Assembly: GCA_013334965.1 (NCBI GenBank)
Contig: JAAXWO010000009.1
Span: 1-64,000 of the forward strand
Length of the DNA stretch: 64,000 nucleotides
Source: Chlorobiaceae bacterium
GTDB taxonomy: Bacteria; Bacteroidota; Chlorobiia; Chlorobiales; Chlorobiaceae
Direction of reading: 5' to 3'
A model generated the notes under the pieces. The model was not told the origin of the DNA. It saw only the letters and a list, made by a program, of their open reading frames with translations, and searched no databases. This document shows positions 1-7,567 of the stretch, piece after piece. A program made the translations under genes and the position numbers. Numbering within the stretch: position 1 is the first letter of the stretch; each line of letters begins with the position of its first letter.

Positions 1-54
1 CAGCAGCGGGGTGTTGCCGATAAGGTCAGTGAGTTTTTTTGCGATACGTGCCAT
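1..54 (-). CDS. cysK: Cysteine synthase, N-terminal fragment (runs off left edge)
   Basis: Only the first 18 codons are present, starting at the ATG complementary to 52-54. They read MARIAKKLTDLIGNTPLL, and the LIGNTPLL block is the conserved N-terminal signature of O-acetylserine sulfhydrylases, the PLP enzymes that make cysteine from O-acetylserine and sulfide. The rest lies outside the window, so isoform (CysK or CysM) and integrity cannot be judged. No AGGAGG-like site precedes the start; instead a 9-bp inverted repeat ends 3 bases upstream of the ATG, and a conserved dyad lies about 90 bp upstream. The gene points the same way as the cooS-ABC operon, whose last gene ends about 200 bp upstream. 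Confidence 0.85.
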   Translation of the reverse strand, partial: MARIAKKLTDLIGNTPLL

Positions 55-57
55 GGG

Positions 58-94
58 TACAGGTAGTTTTGGGTTTGTTGCTTGACTACCTGTA
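58..94 (-). promoter_or_regulatory. Inverted repeat in the cysK 5' leader
   Basis: TACAGGTAG at 58-66 and CTACCTGTA at 86-94 are perfect 9-bp complements around a 19-nt loop. On the cysK (minus) strand the hairpin would end 3 nt before the start codon, where the ribosome binds. It may act on translation or on transcript stability. No T-run follows, so it is not an obvious terminator. Confidence 0.5.
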
Positions 95-118
95 AGATCG
101 GTACTCGATGCGGTATGG

Positions 119-161
119 GAAATCCCGTTGAAACGGTATTTTTTATACCGCAAATAGGGTA
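119..161 (-). promoter_or_regulatory. Operator-like block upstream of cysK (copy A)
   Basis: The core dyad is CGGTAT (134-139), five T, ATACCG (145-150). The surrounding 43 bases match 4961-5003 upstream of cooS at 39 of 43 positions. Conservation beyond the dyad on both sides suggests a full promoter/operator rather than a chance palindrome. The regulator is unknown. Confidence 0.6.
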
Positions 162-250
162 CGCGGGCGGGATGGGCTTGCTGCAGAACGCTATCCGCCC
201 CCTGTTTCCGCCGGGAAACGGGAGCGGACCTTTCGTTTCGCTGTTATTGG

Positions 251-1084
251 TCAGATTCCGCTTCCGCCCTGCTGGATGCTTTCCGTGACAAGGGCCCTGT
301 TCATCTGGCTGCTTTCCCTGTGTACCAGATCGAACGCGGTGAAGAGCTGTTTGCGGTAATGGTCGAAACGATCATCGGTCCGGTTTCTCGGTGAAGCCAG
401 GTCGATATCCATGATGTTGACGAATCTGCCTGGGTTCGGGGCCATGAGCACGACGCGGTCCCCCAGATAGATGGCCTCTTCAAGGTCATGAGTGACGAAA
501 ACCACTGTCAGCCGCCTTTTTTTTCGAAGTTCGAGCAGCTCGTCCTGGAGGTGCAGTTTCGTGAATGCGTCGAGAGCGGCGAACGGTTCGTCCATGAAGA
601 GCACGCTGGGCTCGACGGCAAGGGCCCGGGCCAGGGAAACACGCTGCTTCATGCCTCCCGAAAGCTCGTGAGGGTGACGCTGGGCGTAGGTCGCAAGCCC
701 GACGCTGTCGAGGGCGGCCAATGCTTTCTGTTTTGCTTCCTGATCCCTGATGCCCCGGCACTTCAGGCCGAAAAGGACATTGTCGAGCGCTGATTTCCAT
801 GGAAACAGCCCGTAGTCCTGGAAGAGCATGATATGGTCCGGATCGGGTTCTGTGACAGGCTTGCCGTCTATCGTGACCGTGCCGCCGTTCGGCTTTTCGA
901 ACCCGGCCATCAGGTTGATCACCGTCGATTTGCCGCAACCGCTCGGGCCTACGAGGCAGACGAACTCTCCTTCATTGATGTCGAGGCTCGCTTTGGCAAG
1001 GGCGGTCTGCGTTTCGCCCGATGACGAACGATATGTTTTTTCGGCATTGACGAGCGATATTTTCGGTGTGCGTCTGTTGTTCAT
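251..1084 (-). CDS. ABC transporter ATP-binding protein, nitrate/sulfonate/taurine type
   Basis: This is the ATPase of an SsuB/TauB/NrtD-like importer, last gene of the cooS operon. Seen are Walker A GPSGCGKST, the Q-loop in LFQDYGLFPW, the signature LSGGMKQRVSLARAL, Walker B VLFMDEPFAALD and the switch His in VFVTHDLEEA. I chose the ATG at 1084 (MNNRRTPK..., 277 aa). An alternative ATG at 1114 overlaps the permease stop as TAATG and would add 10 residues; translational coupling could favour it. The open frame continues further upstream but is then only a shadow of the permease. The substrate cannot be read from the ATPase; the operon context suggests something tied to the CODH-like protein. 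Confidence 0.9.
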   Translation of the reverse strand: MNNRRTPKISLVNAEKTYRSSSGETQTALAKASLDINEGEFVCLVGPSGCGKSTVINLMAGFEKPNGGTVTIDGKPVTEPDPDHIMLFQDYGLFPWKSALDNVLFGLKCRGIRDQEAKQKALAALDSVGLATYAQRHPHELSGGMKQRVSLARALAVEPSVLFMDEPFAALDAFTKLHLQDELLELRKKRRLTVVFVTHDLEEAIYLGDRVVLMAPNPGRFVNIMDIDLASPRNRTDDRFDHYRKQLFTAFDLVHRESSQMNRALVTESIQQGGSGI

Positions 1085-1113
1085 GGTGTCACGGTAGCCT
1101 TGTGATGATTGCA

Positions 1114-1881
1114 TTATGATGGTACGCCAGATTTTCCCCAACGCCGGTTGATGACATGTTCTGCGAGGGTGATGAGCGAATTGAGGATAAGTCCGAGCAG
1201 GCCAACCAGGATCATTCCTGCCATGATCAGGTCGGTACGGAGGAAGTTCCTCGCGTCGATGATCAGGAACCCGAGTCCTGAGTCCGCGCCGAGCATCTCG
1301 CCTGCGACGAGGTGAATCCATGCGGTGCCGAGCGCAATGTGCAGGCCGGTCATGATGCCGGGAAACGCAGCCGGGATGATGATCGAAATGAACACCAGGG
1401 ATGGTTTGGCTCCGAAGTTCCGGGAGACCTTGTAGTAGCTTTGGGGGATTGTCCGGATCGCTCCGATCGTGGCCATCAGCACCGGGAAAAATGACGCGAT
1501 GAAGATGATGAAAATCGCCGGGGCATTGCCGATGCCGAACCAGAGTACGGCAAGCGGGAACCAGGCGATGGGCGAAATCGGTCGGATAAGCTGCACCAGA
1601 GGGTCGATTCCGCGGAGGCATAACGGGCATCGGCCGAGCAGGATTCCCAGTGGGACGGCGCAGCATACGGCTGCCGAATAGGCGATGCCGAGCCGGAACA
1701 GGCTGATGCCGATATCGCTCCATAACCGGCCTGCGTTGACCAGTTCTATAATCGCCAGACCGATGTTGAGCGGTCTGGGGAAGAGCTCCTCCGGGTAAAA
1801 AGAGGCCGCCGCGTGCCAGATGAGCAGGAACGCGGCGACTACTGCGGTTGGAACGACGATTTTGATGAGTTTATCAGCCAT
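1114..1881 (-). CDS. ABC transporter permease, SsuC/TauC/NrtB type
   Basis: A 255-aa inner-membrane permease of the binding-protein-dependent family, with several hydrophobic helices starting at LIKIVVPTAVVAAFLLIW. An EAA-like loop is seen in FGAKPSLVFISIIIPAAFPG near residues 155-175, where the ATPase docks. The ATG at 1881 is chosen because it overlaps the stop of the preceding binding-protein gene by 8 bases and has AAAGGGTG upstream. A longer frame from 1926 would run back into that gene. It is followed by the ATPase with at most a one-base TAATG overlap, so the three transporter genes look translationally coupled. Confidence 0.9.
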   Translation of the reverse strand: MADKLIKIVVPTAVVAAFLLIWHAAASFYPEELFPRPLNIGLAIIELVNAGRLWSDIGISLFRLGIAYSAAVCCAVPLGILLGRCPLCLRGIDPLVQLIRPISPIAWFPLAVLWFGIGNAPAIFIIFIASFFPVLMATIGAIRTIPQSYYKVSRNFGAKPSLVFISIIIPAAFPGIMTGLHIALGTAWIHLVAGEMLGADSGLGFLIIDARNFLRTDLIMAGMILVGLLGLILNSLITLAEHVINRRWGKSGVPS

Positions 1882-2863
1882 GCCGTAACACCCTTTTTGC
1901 AAACGAGTCGTCGATATAGCCGCCAAGATCGGCTTTCGAGCCGGGAAGCCCGAATTTGACCATAAGGTTACGGGTTGCCGAGAAATCTGCCAGATCCGGG
2001 GCGAGATTGTTGAAGGTCAGGCGGTCTTTGGGCGAAGTCAGCACTGTCTCCACGATTTGTGGTTTCTGGCCGAGCAGGCGCTGTGATTCTGTCGCTGCCT
2101 GTACAGGGTTTGCTTCGATGAATGAAGCGGTTCTTGACAGCCCGCCAACCAGCTCCTGGACTGCTTCCGGGTATGAGCGGATCACATTCTCCCGGAGGTT
2201 CAGTACGCAGCAGATGTGGTTCGGCCAGATATCTTTCGACAGCATGAGCACCTTGCCTACATGCTGGGCTTCAGCCTGTGCGCCGAATGGTTCGGCAACA
2301 ATGTATCCGTTGATTCTTCCGGAAGCCAGGGCGATAACCATTTCCGGCGGAGGCATGTCGATGATTCTGACGTCACGGGCCGCATCGAGCCCCCTTTCTG
2401 CAAGGATTTTGCGAAGGAGGATGTTGTGGGTCGAAAACTGGCTCGGAACGGCAATGGTTTTGCCCTTGAGGTCTTCGATCCTGTTGATTTCACCGCTGTT
2501 CTTGACCGTGATCGCGCTGCCGTTCCTGTGACCGAGCAACACGACCCTGATCGGTATGCCCTTTTCGCGCAGGGCAAGGCTCATCGGGGTGAGCAGGAAC
2601 GATCCGTCAATCGCGCCGGATTTGAGCGCTTCTGCGTTCTCCGGCCAGGAAGAGAAGCGGACCGGCTGAATGGTCAGGTTCTTGAACTGCTCCCGGAATG
2701 CGGCGATCAGCAGCAGGTGGTCGGTGATCGGGAGATAGCCGATCTTGAGGTTCACTTTGCCTGTCCCTGCAATTGCTGTGGCAAAGTTCCCGGCAACAGC
2801 TGCCGGAAGCTGGGCTCCCAGTGCAATAAGTCCTGTTTTGAGAAGAAAATCGCGTCTGTTCAT
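1874..2863 (-). CDS. ABC transporter substrate-binding protein, NMT1/SsuA/NrtA-like, with Tat-type signal
   Basis: A 329-aa periplasmic binding protein. The N-terminus MNRRDFLLKTGLIALGAQ resembles a twin-arginine signal, followed by a mature domain opening with LKIGYLPITDHLLL. This is the fold used for nitrate, bicarbonate, taurine, alkanesulfonates and thiamine precursors; further family-typical stretches are IEDLKGKTIAVPSQFSTH and GRINGYIVAEPFGAQA. It starts 6 bp after the cooS stop, so it is surely co-transcribed with cooS. The ligand is unknown. Sulfonate or nitrate are the family defaults, but the cooS link leaves room for a metal complex or a small C1/S compound. Confidence 0.88.
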   Translation of the reverse strand: MNRRDFLLKTGLIALGAQLPAAVAGNFATAIAGTGKVNLKIGYLPITDHLLLIAAFREQFKNLTIQPVRFSSWPENAEALKSGAIDGSFLLTPMSLALREKGIPIRVVLLGHRNGSAITVKNSGEINRIEDLKGKTIAVPSQFSTHNILLRKILAERGLDAARDVRIIDMPPPEMVIALASGRINGYIVAEPFGAQAEAQHVGKVLMLSKDIWPNHICCVLNLRENVIRSYPEAVQELVGGLSRTASFIEANPVQAATESQRLLGQKPQIVETVLTSPKDRLTFNNLAPDLADFSATRNLMVKFGLPGSKADLGGYIDDSFAKRVLRHG

Positions 2864-2869
2864 AATGGT

Positions 2870-4873
2870 TTAATCGTGGTTATGATGATGGTGGTTATGA
2901 TGATTGCCGGCGTGTTCAGCTTCGTGCTGAATCACGGAGAGTCTTGTTTCGGAAGCCGTCGCGCACGTCGTCCAGCCGAGAGCCGCACGGCGCTGATCGA
3001 AATGGGCGATGAGTTGGCGGGCGAGAGAAACCGGATCGGGATCGACGACCATGACGCCGCCGAGCATTCCTGCGGTGTCTTCGTAAAAGAAGCGTGAGAC
3101 CTTGTCCGAACCGGCGATCGGCGGCGGTACGCAGTGGTATGAGTTGAGGCCGAGAAGCCTGAAGCCGAGTGCCGCGCCTATCCCTTTTTCATTCGACCAT
3201 TCAGGGCTGGAGAATGCAAGCGGCAACCCTGTGAGCGGAAGGTCGGATGCCGTCGCTATCGCCCTGAACAGTGCCGATGCCCTTGCATTGTCGAGGCATT
3301 CGCCCATATGCCAGACCGGTGGGAGCTTCAGGGGAGACAGAAGGTCGCGGAGGCCTTTTCCGGCTCCTTCGAGCCCTTCCGGGATGCAGAAACCGAGTTT
3401 GAGGAGCGCATAGGCGGCACAGCCGTTGGTCAGGGCGATCACGTCATGCGCGATCAGTTCGTCAGCGACCTTGACGATGGCCTCCTCGAAGACCACTTTC
3501 GGATTGTTGCAACCGACCAGATTGACGATTCCCCTGATTTTTCCCGATTTCAGGTGCTCGACGATCTTGTCCATTCCGCCGAAGGTTTCGGTGAGGTTCT
3601 CTACGGAAAAGCCGACTTCGGCATCCATGCGGGCCTGGGGGATGAAGACCTGGCCGCTGTTACGCTGCCTGAACCCGTCGATGCCGCGCCGGATGATGCG
3701 CTCTGCCAGGGCATCTGCCTCACCGAGGTTCGCGTGGTGGTGGTCGAACGCGATGTGTTCGGCTCCCGGCAGGCGAGCGGAGTCGCTGGTCGTGACCACG
3801 CGGGTATGGAAGCAGGCCGCGACGTCCATGATTCCTGGAAACACATCCTGCACGTCGGCGACCCAGAGATCGAGAGCCCCGGTGGCGAGGGCAAGTTCAG
3901 CTCCGACCGCGTTGGTCAGCGGATGGATGTCGCCGAACTTCGCCAGTGCAGAGTGGCCGGAACAGCAGATGCCGTAGAGCCGTATTCCTTCAGCCCCGAC
4001 AGCCTTTGCCTCATTGATGAGCTTTTCGCTCCGGGCGGCCTTCACGATTGCGGCGACAAGGACAGGGGAGTGGCCGTGCACCGCTATGTTGAGCGTTTCG
4101 AGCCTGATGGAACCGAGGTTGGTCGTGATTCGGCTCCGTTTCGGCAGTCCGTACAGGCAGTCCATGGCGATCGATGAGCCAACGACGCTGCTCCATGCGA
4201 AGGCAAGCCCGCACCGCAGCAACTGGAGCGAAACGTTGTACCAGTCGCCGTCGGTCCCGACCGATGTCCGGTGAAGCGCTTCAAAGACCTCGTGGTAGGC
4301 TCCGATCGGCATGATGTCCAGTGCTTTCCATACCTCAAGGCGCTCTTTCGGCGCGAGGGCTTCAAGGGTTTTGTAGGGACCGGGAATCGTTCTGCAGAGA
4401 TCGTCCAGCAGGATCATTGCGATCTCGCCTGCAAGCGCCGGGATCGGTTTCCCAGGTTCATGGATCCCGAAAGACTTTGCGGTGGCTATGACCTTTTCAG
4501 GTCCGAGGATTTCGAGATTGATGTCGCCGTCAGCCGCTTTTTTCAGTGCGAGCATTACCTCTCGGCCCCTTGCGCCATGAGCGGCCACGCCGGCTGCAGT
4601 CCAGCGAAGGATATTGCGTGCTACAATGAGGTGCGCATCGGCGCCGCAGACTCCGCGGGGGCTTTTCTGCGTGACCTTGCATGGGCCCATATGGCAGTTT
4701 TTGCAGCAGGTGCCGTCAAGACCGAACCCGCAGAGTGGCTTCTGGGCGTCGAATCTGTCGAAAGCGGTTTCAATGCCCATTTTTTCCATATGGATGAGCA
4801 TCTCCCTGACCGATGTGTCAGGAGTTCTTTCGATAACATCTTTTTTTTCGGGGAATTTTGGCCTTATGCTCAT
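2870..4873 (-). CDS. cooS: Ni,Fe carbon monoxide dehydrogenase-like protein (CooS/AcsA family), atypical active site
   Basis: A 667-aa member of the anaerobic CODH family, which oxidises CO to CO2 at a Ni-Fe-S C-cluster. The N-terminal D/B-cluster region is intact (CGFG...TCCKNCHMGPCK at about 48-65, then GVCGA near 76). C-cluster ligands are seen at His268 (HGHSP), Cys303/304 (GICCSG), Cys455 (GCNNPK), Cys485 (NGCAA) and Cys526 (HMGEC); catalytic-type Lys563 is in NEKG. The family motif DVQC is DVQD here: residue 343, codon at 3845-3847, is Asp in place of a cluster Cys. Residues 650-667 form a tail with 9 His, a possible nickel-binding segment. The operon continues with an ABC importer, and no CooC, CooF or hydrogenase is adjacent. 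CO oxidation activity is therefore uncertain. Confidence 0.9.
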   Translation of the reverse strand: MSIRPKFPEKKDVIERTPDTSVREMLIHMEKMGIETAFDRFDAQKPLCGFGLDGTCCKNCHMGPCKVTQKSPRGVCGADAHLIVARNILRWTAAGVAAHGARGREVMLALKKAADGDINLEILGPEKVIATAKSFGIHEPGKPIPALAGEIAMILLDDLCRTIPGPYKTLEALAPKERLEVWKALDIMPIGAYHEVFEALHRTSVGTDGDWYNVSLQLLRCGLAFAWSSVVGSSIAMDCLYGLPKRSRITTNLGSIRLETLNIAVHGHSPVLVAAIVKAARSEKLINEAKAVGAEGIRLYGICCSGHSALAKFGDIHPLTNAVGAELALATGALDLWVADVQDVFPGIMDVAACFHTRVVTTSDSARLPGAEHIAFDHHHANLGEADALAERIIRRGIDGFRQRNSGQVFIPQARMDAEVGFSVENLTETFGGMDKIVEHLKSGKIRGIVNLVGCNNPKVVFEEAIVKVADELIAHDVIALTNGCAAYALLKLGFCIPEGLEGAGKGLRDLLSPLKLPPVWHMGECLDNARASALFRAIATASDLPLTGLPLAFSSPEWSNEKGIGAALGFRLLGLNSYHCVPPPIAGSDKVSRFFYEDTAGMLGGVMVVDPDPVSLARQLIAHFDQRRAALGWTTCATASETRLSVIQHEAEHAGNHHNHHHHNHD

Positions 4874-4960
4874 TCACTGGTTTGGTCTGATGTTGCATAA
4901 CGCACATGGGTTATGCTGAAATCTCGAATCCCTTCAAGATCTCAATTGCCGACCGGACCT

Positions 4961-5003
4961 GAAATCCCCTTGAAACGGTATTTTTCATACCGTAAAAAGG
5001 GTA
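4961..5003 (-). promoter_or_regulatory. Operator-like block upstream of cooS (copy B)
   Basis: ACGGTAT (4975-4981) and ATACCGT (4987-4993) are perfect 7-bp arms around TTTTC. The 43-base block matches 119-161 before cysK at 39 positions. It lies about 90-130 bp before the cooS start and just after the NarL-type regulator gene, so it probably holds the promoter and operator of the cooS-ABC operon. Confidence 0.6.
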
Positions 5004-5015
5004 TGGCGGGTTAGC

Positions 5016-5669
5016 TCAGATATGGTATTCGATGTTGTCGATAAGTCCGGCCTTGATGGCGAACATCATCAGCTCCGGGCTGCTCGTGACGCCGAGTTTC
5101 CGGAAGATGTTTTTGCGATGGGTCATCACCGTATGGAAGCTGATGTGCTTTTTTGTCGCAATCTCCTTGGTGGAGAGGCCTGACGAAATAAGTCGTACAA
5201 TCTCGATTTCGGACGAGGTGAGCAGGCATGCGTCTTCGATCGGCCCGTCCTGTTTCAGGAGGATGTCGAGCACGCTTCCCGAATAGGCTTTTTTCCCTTT
5301 CATCGCAGATGTGACCGCATGGAGCAGCTCCGTCCTGTCGTCTGTCTTCAGGGCTATGTTCCTGATGCCGGCGTTGTTGAACTCCTTGATCTGCATCTGG
5401 TTGATCGAGTTGCTGAGGATCAGGAGATGGGAGCCCGGATTGTGCTCCCCAATCTCCTTGAGATCGTTGATCGACCTGAAATCCAGCAGCACATAATCAG
5501 TGACGATCAGCGAGACTTCGTTCTGTTTCAGGTATTCGATCAATTCGTTTCTCGACGATACCGCTTCGATTCGGTAGCCTGTCTCGGAAAGGAGCGATTT
5601 CAGCGCCTCGGTGGTGAGGTACTGCGTGTCCGCGATGAGGATCGTGCCCCTCTTGCTGCTGCTTTCCAT
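5016..5669 (-). CDS. Response regulator, NarL/FixJ family (orphan)
   Basis: A 217-aa two-domain regulator. The receiver (about 8-125) has acidic Asp13 (LIADTQ), a likely phospho-acceptor Asp57 (IVTDYVLLD) and the conserved Lys in IALKTDD. The C-terminal LuxR-type helix-turn-helix (about 148-210) reads LTSSEIEIVRLISSGLSTKE then ISFHTVMTHRKNIFRKL. No sensor kinase is adjacent, so its partner is elsewhere. It lies directly upstream of the cooS operon on the same strand with the conserved dyad between them. That makes it a candidate regulator of cooS and perhaps cysK, but nothing in the sequence proves it. Confidence 0.9.
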   Translation of the reverse strand: MESSSKRGTILIADTQYLTTEALKSLLSETGYRIEAVSSRNELIEYLKQNEVSLIVTDYVLLDFRSINDLKEIGEHNPGSHLLILSNSINQMQIKEFNNAGIRNIALKTDDRTELLHAVTSAMKGKKAYSGSVLDILLKQDGPIEDACLLTSSEIEIVRLISSGLSTKEIATKKHISFHTVMTHRKNIFRKLGVTSSPELMMFAIKAGLIDNIEYHI

Positions 5670-5690
5670 GATCTCTTTATGCCTTCTTCC

Positions 5691-5735
5691 GGGCAGCCCT
5701 GTTTCGATGATCGTGTCAGTGATACAGGGCTGCCC
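5691..5735. terminator. 12-bp perfect inverted repeat between metY and the NarL-type gene
   Basis: GGGCAGCCCTGT (5691-5702) and ACAGGGCTGCCC (5724-5735) are perfect complements with a 21-nt loop. The stem is GC-rich but lacks a T-run on either side. It may be a weak or factor-aided terminator after metY, or a processing site. Confidence 0.4.
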
Positions 5736-5763
5736 TCAATTGAAAAATGTGACGAATGTACGA

Positions 5764-7053
5764 CTATACCCCGGCAAGCGCTTCGTCGAGCGCTTCGATA
5801 AGGTCGTCAATATGTTCGAGCCCTATCGAAAGCCTGATCAGGTCTGAAGAGAGCGCGCTTTGCAGACGCTGCTCTTCGGTCAGCTGGCTGTGCGAGGTGC
5901 TTGCCGGATGCAGGATGAGGCTTTTTGCGTCACCCACGTTAGCCACATGCGAGAAAAGCCTGATCGTGTCGATGATCTTTACGGATGCTTCATAACCGCC
6001 CTTGACGCCAAAGACGACCATGCCGCCGAAACCGTTTTTCAGGTCCCGTGATGCCAGCGCGTATGAAGGGTCCTCCTTCAATCCGGGGTAGCGAACCCAT
6101 GCCACTTTCGGGTGGTTTTTAAGGTGTTCGGCAACTTTCAGGGCGTTTTCGGAGTGGCGGATCATTCGCACCGGCAGGGTCTCGATGCCCTGGATGAACA
6201 TCCATGAATTGTCTGGCGAAATGCAGGCGCCGAGGTTCCTCAATGGCACCGTGCGAACCCTCAGTGCGAAAGCGATTGGTGCGAGCGGTTCGGGAAGGTC
6301 GATGGCCCAGCGCAAGCCGTGGTAGTTGCTGTCGGGTTCGGTGAAGAGCGGATGCTTTCCTGCTTTCCAGTCGAATCGACCTGCATCGGTAATGATGCCG
6401 CCGATAGCTGCGCCATGTCCCCCGATCCATTTGGTGAGCGAGTTGATGACGATGTCGGCTCCCAGCTCGATCGTGTTGAGCAGGTAAGGCGTAGTGAATG
6501 TGGCGTCGACGATGAGCGGCAGGCCGTTGCGGTGAGCCACTTCTGCGATGGCCCTGACATCGGTGTAGTCGAGCACCGGGTTACCGATGGTTTCGATATA
6601 GAGCGCCCTGGTCTTGTCGTTGATCGCTTTTTCAAAGTTGGATGGATCCTTCGGATCGACGAAGGTGACGTTGATGCCGAGTTTCGGCAGGATTGAGTCG
6701 AACTGCGTGTAGGTGCCGCCGTAGAGGTTGTTGGCCGATACGATGTTGTCGCCCGCTTCGGCAAGGGTGATGATGGTATAAAAGATGGCCGAGGTGCCCG
6801 ATGCGAGGGCGACCGATGCGGCTCCGCCTTCGAGTTGGGTTATACGCTGTTCGAGGACGTCGGTGGTCGGGTTCATCAACCGGGTATAGATATTGCCGAG
6901 CTCCTTCAGGGCGAACAGGTTTGCGGCATGCTCGGTGTTCCTGAACAGGTAGGAGCTGGTGCGGTAGACAGGTACTCCGCGAGACATGGTGCCGTCGACC
7001 GGCTGTCCGGCATGAAGGGCTACGGTTTCAGGACGATAGGAGGTGTGACTCAT
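5764..7053 (-). CDS. metY: O-acetylhomoserine sulfhydrylase (aminocarboxypropyltransferase)
   Basis: A 429-aa PLP enzyme of the Cys/Met metabolism family that combines O-acetylhomoserine with sulfide or methanethiol to give homocysteine or methionine. The start MSHTSYRPETVALHAGQ at 7053 matches family N-termini; the frame is open further upstream but only from a weak extension. The PLP-binding lysine is in INSLTKWIGGHG, and the LALASGTSAI-type cofactor loop reads VALASGTSAIFYTI. Length and the long GGHGAAIGG region fit MetY better than the shorter cystathionine synthases. It follows a DUF4395 membrane gene by 76 bp on the same strand. With cysK, the CGS-type gene, metK and ahcY in this window it forms a sulfur amino acid and SAM group. 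Confidence 0.92.
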   Translation of the reverse strand: MSHTSYRPETVALHAGQPVDGTMSRGVPVYRTSSYLFRNTEHAANLFALKELGNIYTRLMNPTTDVLEQRITQLEGGAASVALASGTSAIFYTIITLAEAGDNIVSANNLYGGTYTQFDSILPKLGINVTFVDPKDPSNFEKAINDKTRALYIETIGNPVLDYTDVRAIAEVAHRNGLPLIVDATFTTPYLLNTIELGADIVINSLTKWIGGHGAAIGGIITDAGRFDWKAGKHPLFTEPDSNYHGLRWAIDLPEPLAPIAFALRVRTVPLRNLGACISPDNSWMFIQGIETLPVRMIRHSENALKVAEHLKNHPKVAWVRYPGLKEDPSYALASRDLKNGFGGMVVFGVKGGYEASVKIIDTIRLFSHVANVGDAKSLILHPASTSHSQLTEEQRLQSALSSDLIRLSIGLEHIDDLIEALDEALAGV

Positions 7054-7129
7054 TGTGTTTCTCTCTTTTATGGTTTTTCTGACCGATCGGTATTGATGTT
7101 TACGGCATCCGGCTGACACTTATCAGCTC

Positions 7130-7567
7130 TCATTTGCCGAACAGTTTGTAACGTTGCAGATTGAACTGGTAGAAAAGGAAGCAGCCGAAGCAGAAACCGC
7201 AGAGCGCTACCAGAGCGGCAACGGCAACGATGCCCGAAAGGATCCATCCGGCAAGGGCAGCCTCCAGAACAAACGCTATCTGGGCCAGGCCGAGCAGGAT
7301 GACGGCTATCGAGTTGTTGAAGCGCATGAGTTTCGGACTTTCCGACGCTGCAGTACCGTTCTGTTTACTGAACAGCTTCGAGCCGATCAGGTAAACAAGG
7401 CTGGCTTTCTGACCCCACAGCACTGCAGGAAGGATAATCAGGAAGAGCGCTGTGGTGATCAGCGGCTTCTGCAGGATAATGGCGACGGTGATTCCGGCAA
7501 GAAGCACGATGCGGTTGAGTTTGACTATCGGCATCGGAATGCCTTGTACCTGGTTTGTTGACGTCAT
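7130..7567 (-). CDS. DUF4395 family membrane protein
   Basis: About 145 aa. The start is at the ATG at 7567 (MTSTNQVQG), since the upstream extension begins with TTG and adds only three residues. Hydrophobic helices are seen near 20-45 (IVLLAGITVAIILQ...) and 85-130, and the C-terminal motif ALCGFCFGCFLFYQ is typical of DUF4395. Two close cysteines in that motif suggest a redox or thiol role; relatives often occur near sulfur-transfer or thioredoxin-like genes. It sits directly upstream of metY and is probably co-transcribed, and its upstream region carries the two palindromes at 7805 and 7930. The function is not established. Confidence 0.8.
   Translation of the reverse strand: MTSTNQVQGIPMPIVKLNRIVLLAGITVAIILQKPLITTALFLIILPAVLWGQKASLVYLIGSKLFSKQNGTAASESPKLMRFNNSIAVILLGLAQIAFVLEAALAGWILSGIVAVAALVALCGFCFGCFLFYQFNLQRYKLFGK

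Noticed and set aside
82-288. Open frame between cysK and the ABC ATPase gene
   Set aside because: It runs through the conserved operator block and has no start signal or family-like sequence.
2216-4177. Long plus-strand frames opposite cooS and the binding protein (for example 2216-3097, 3308-4177)
   Set aside because: They are antisense shadows of well-identified minus-strand genes, as expected in GC-rich DNA.
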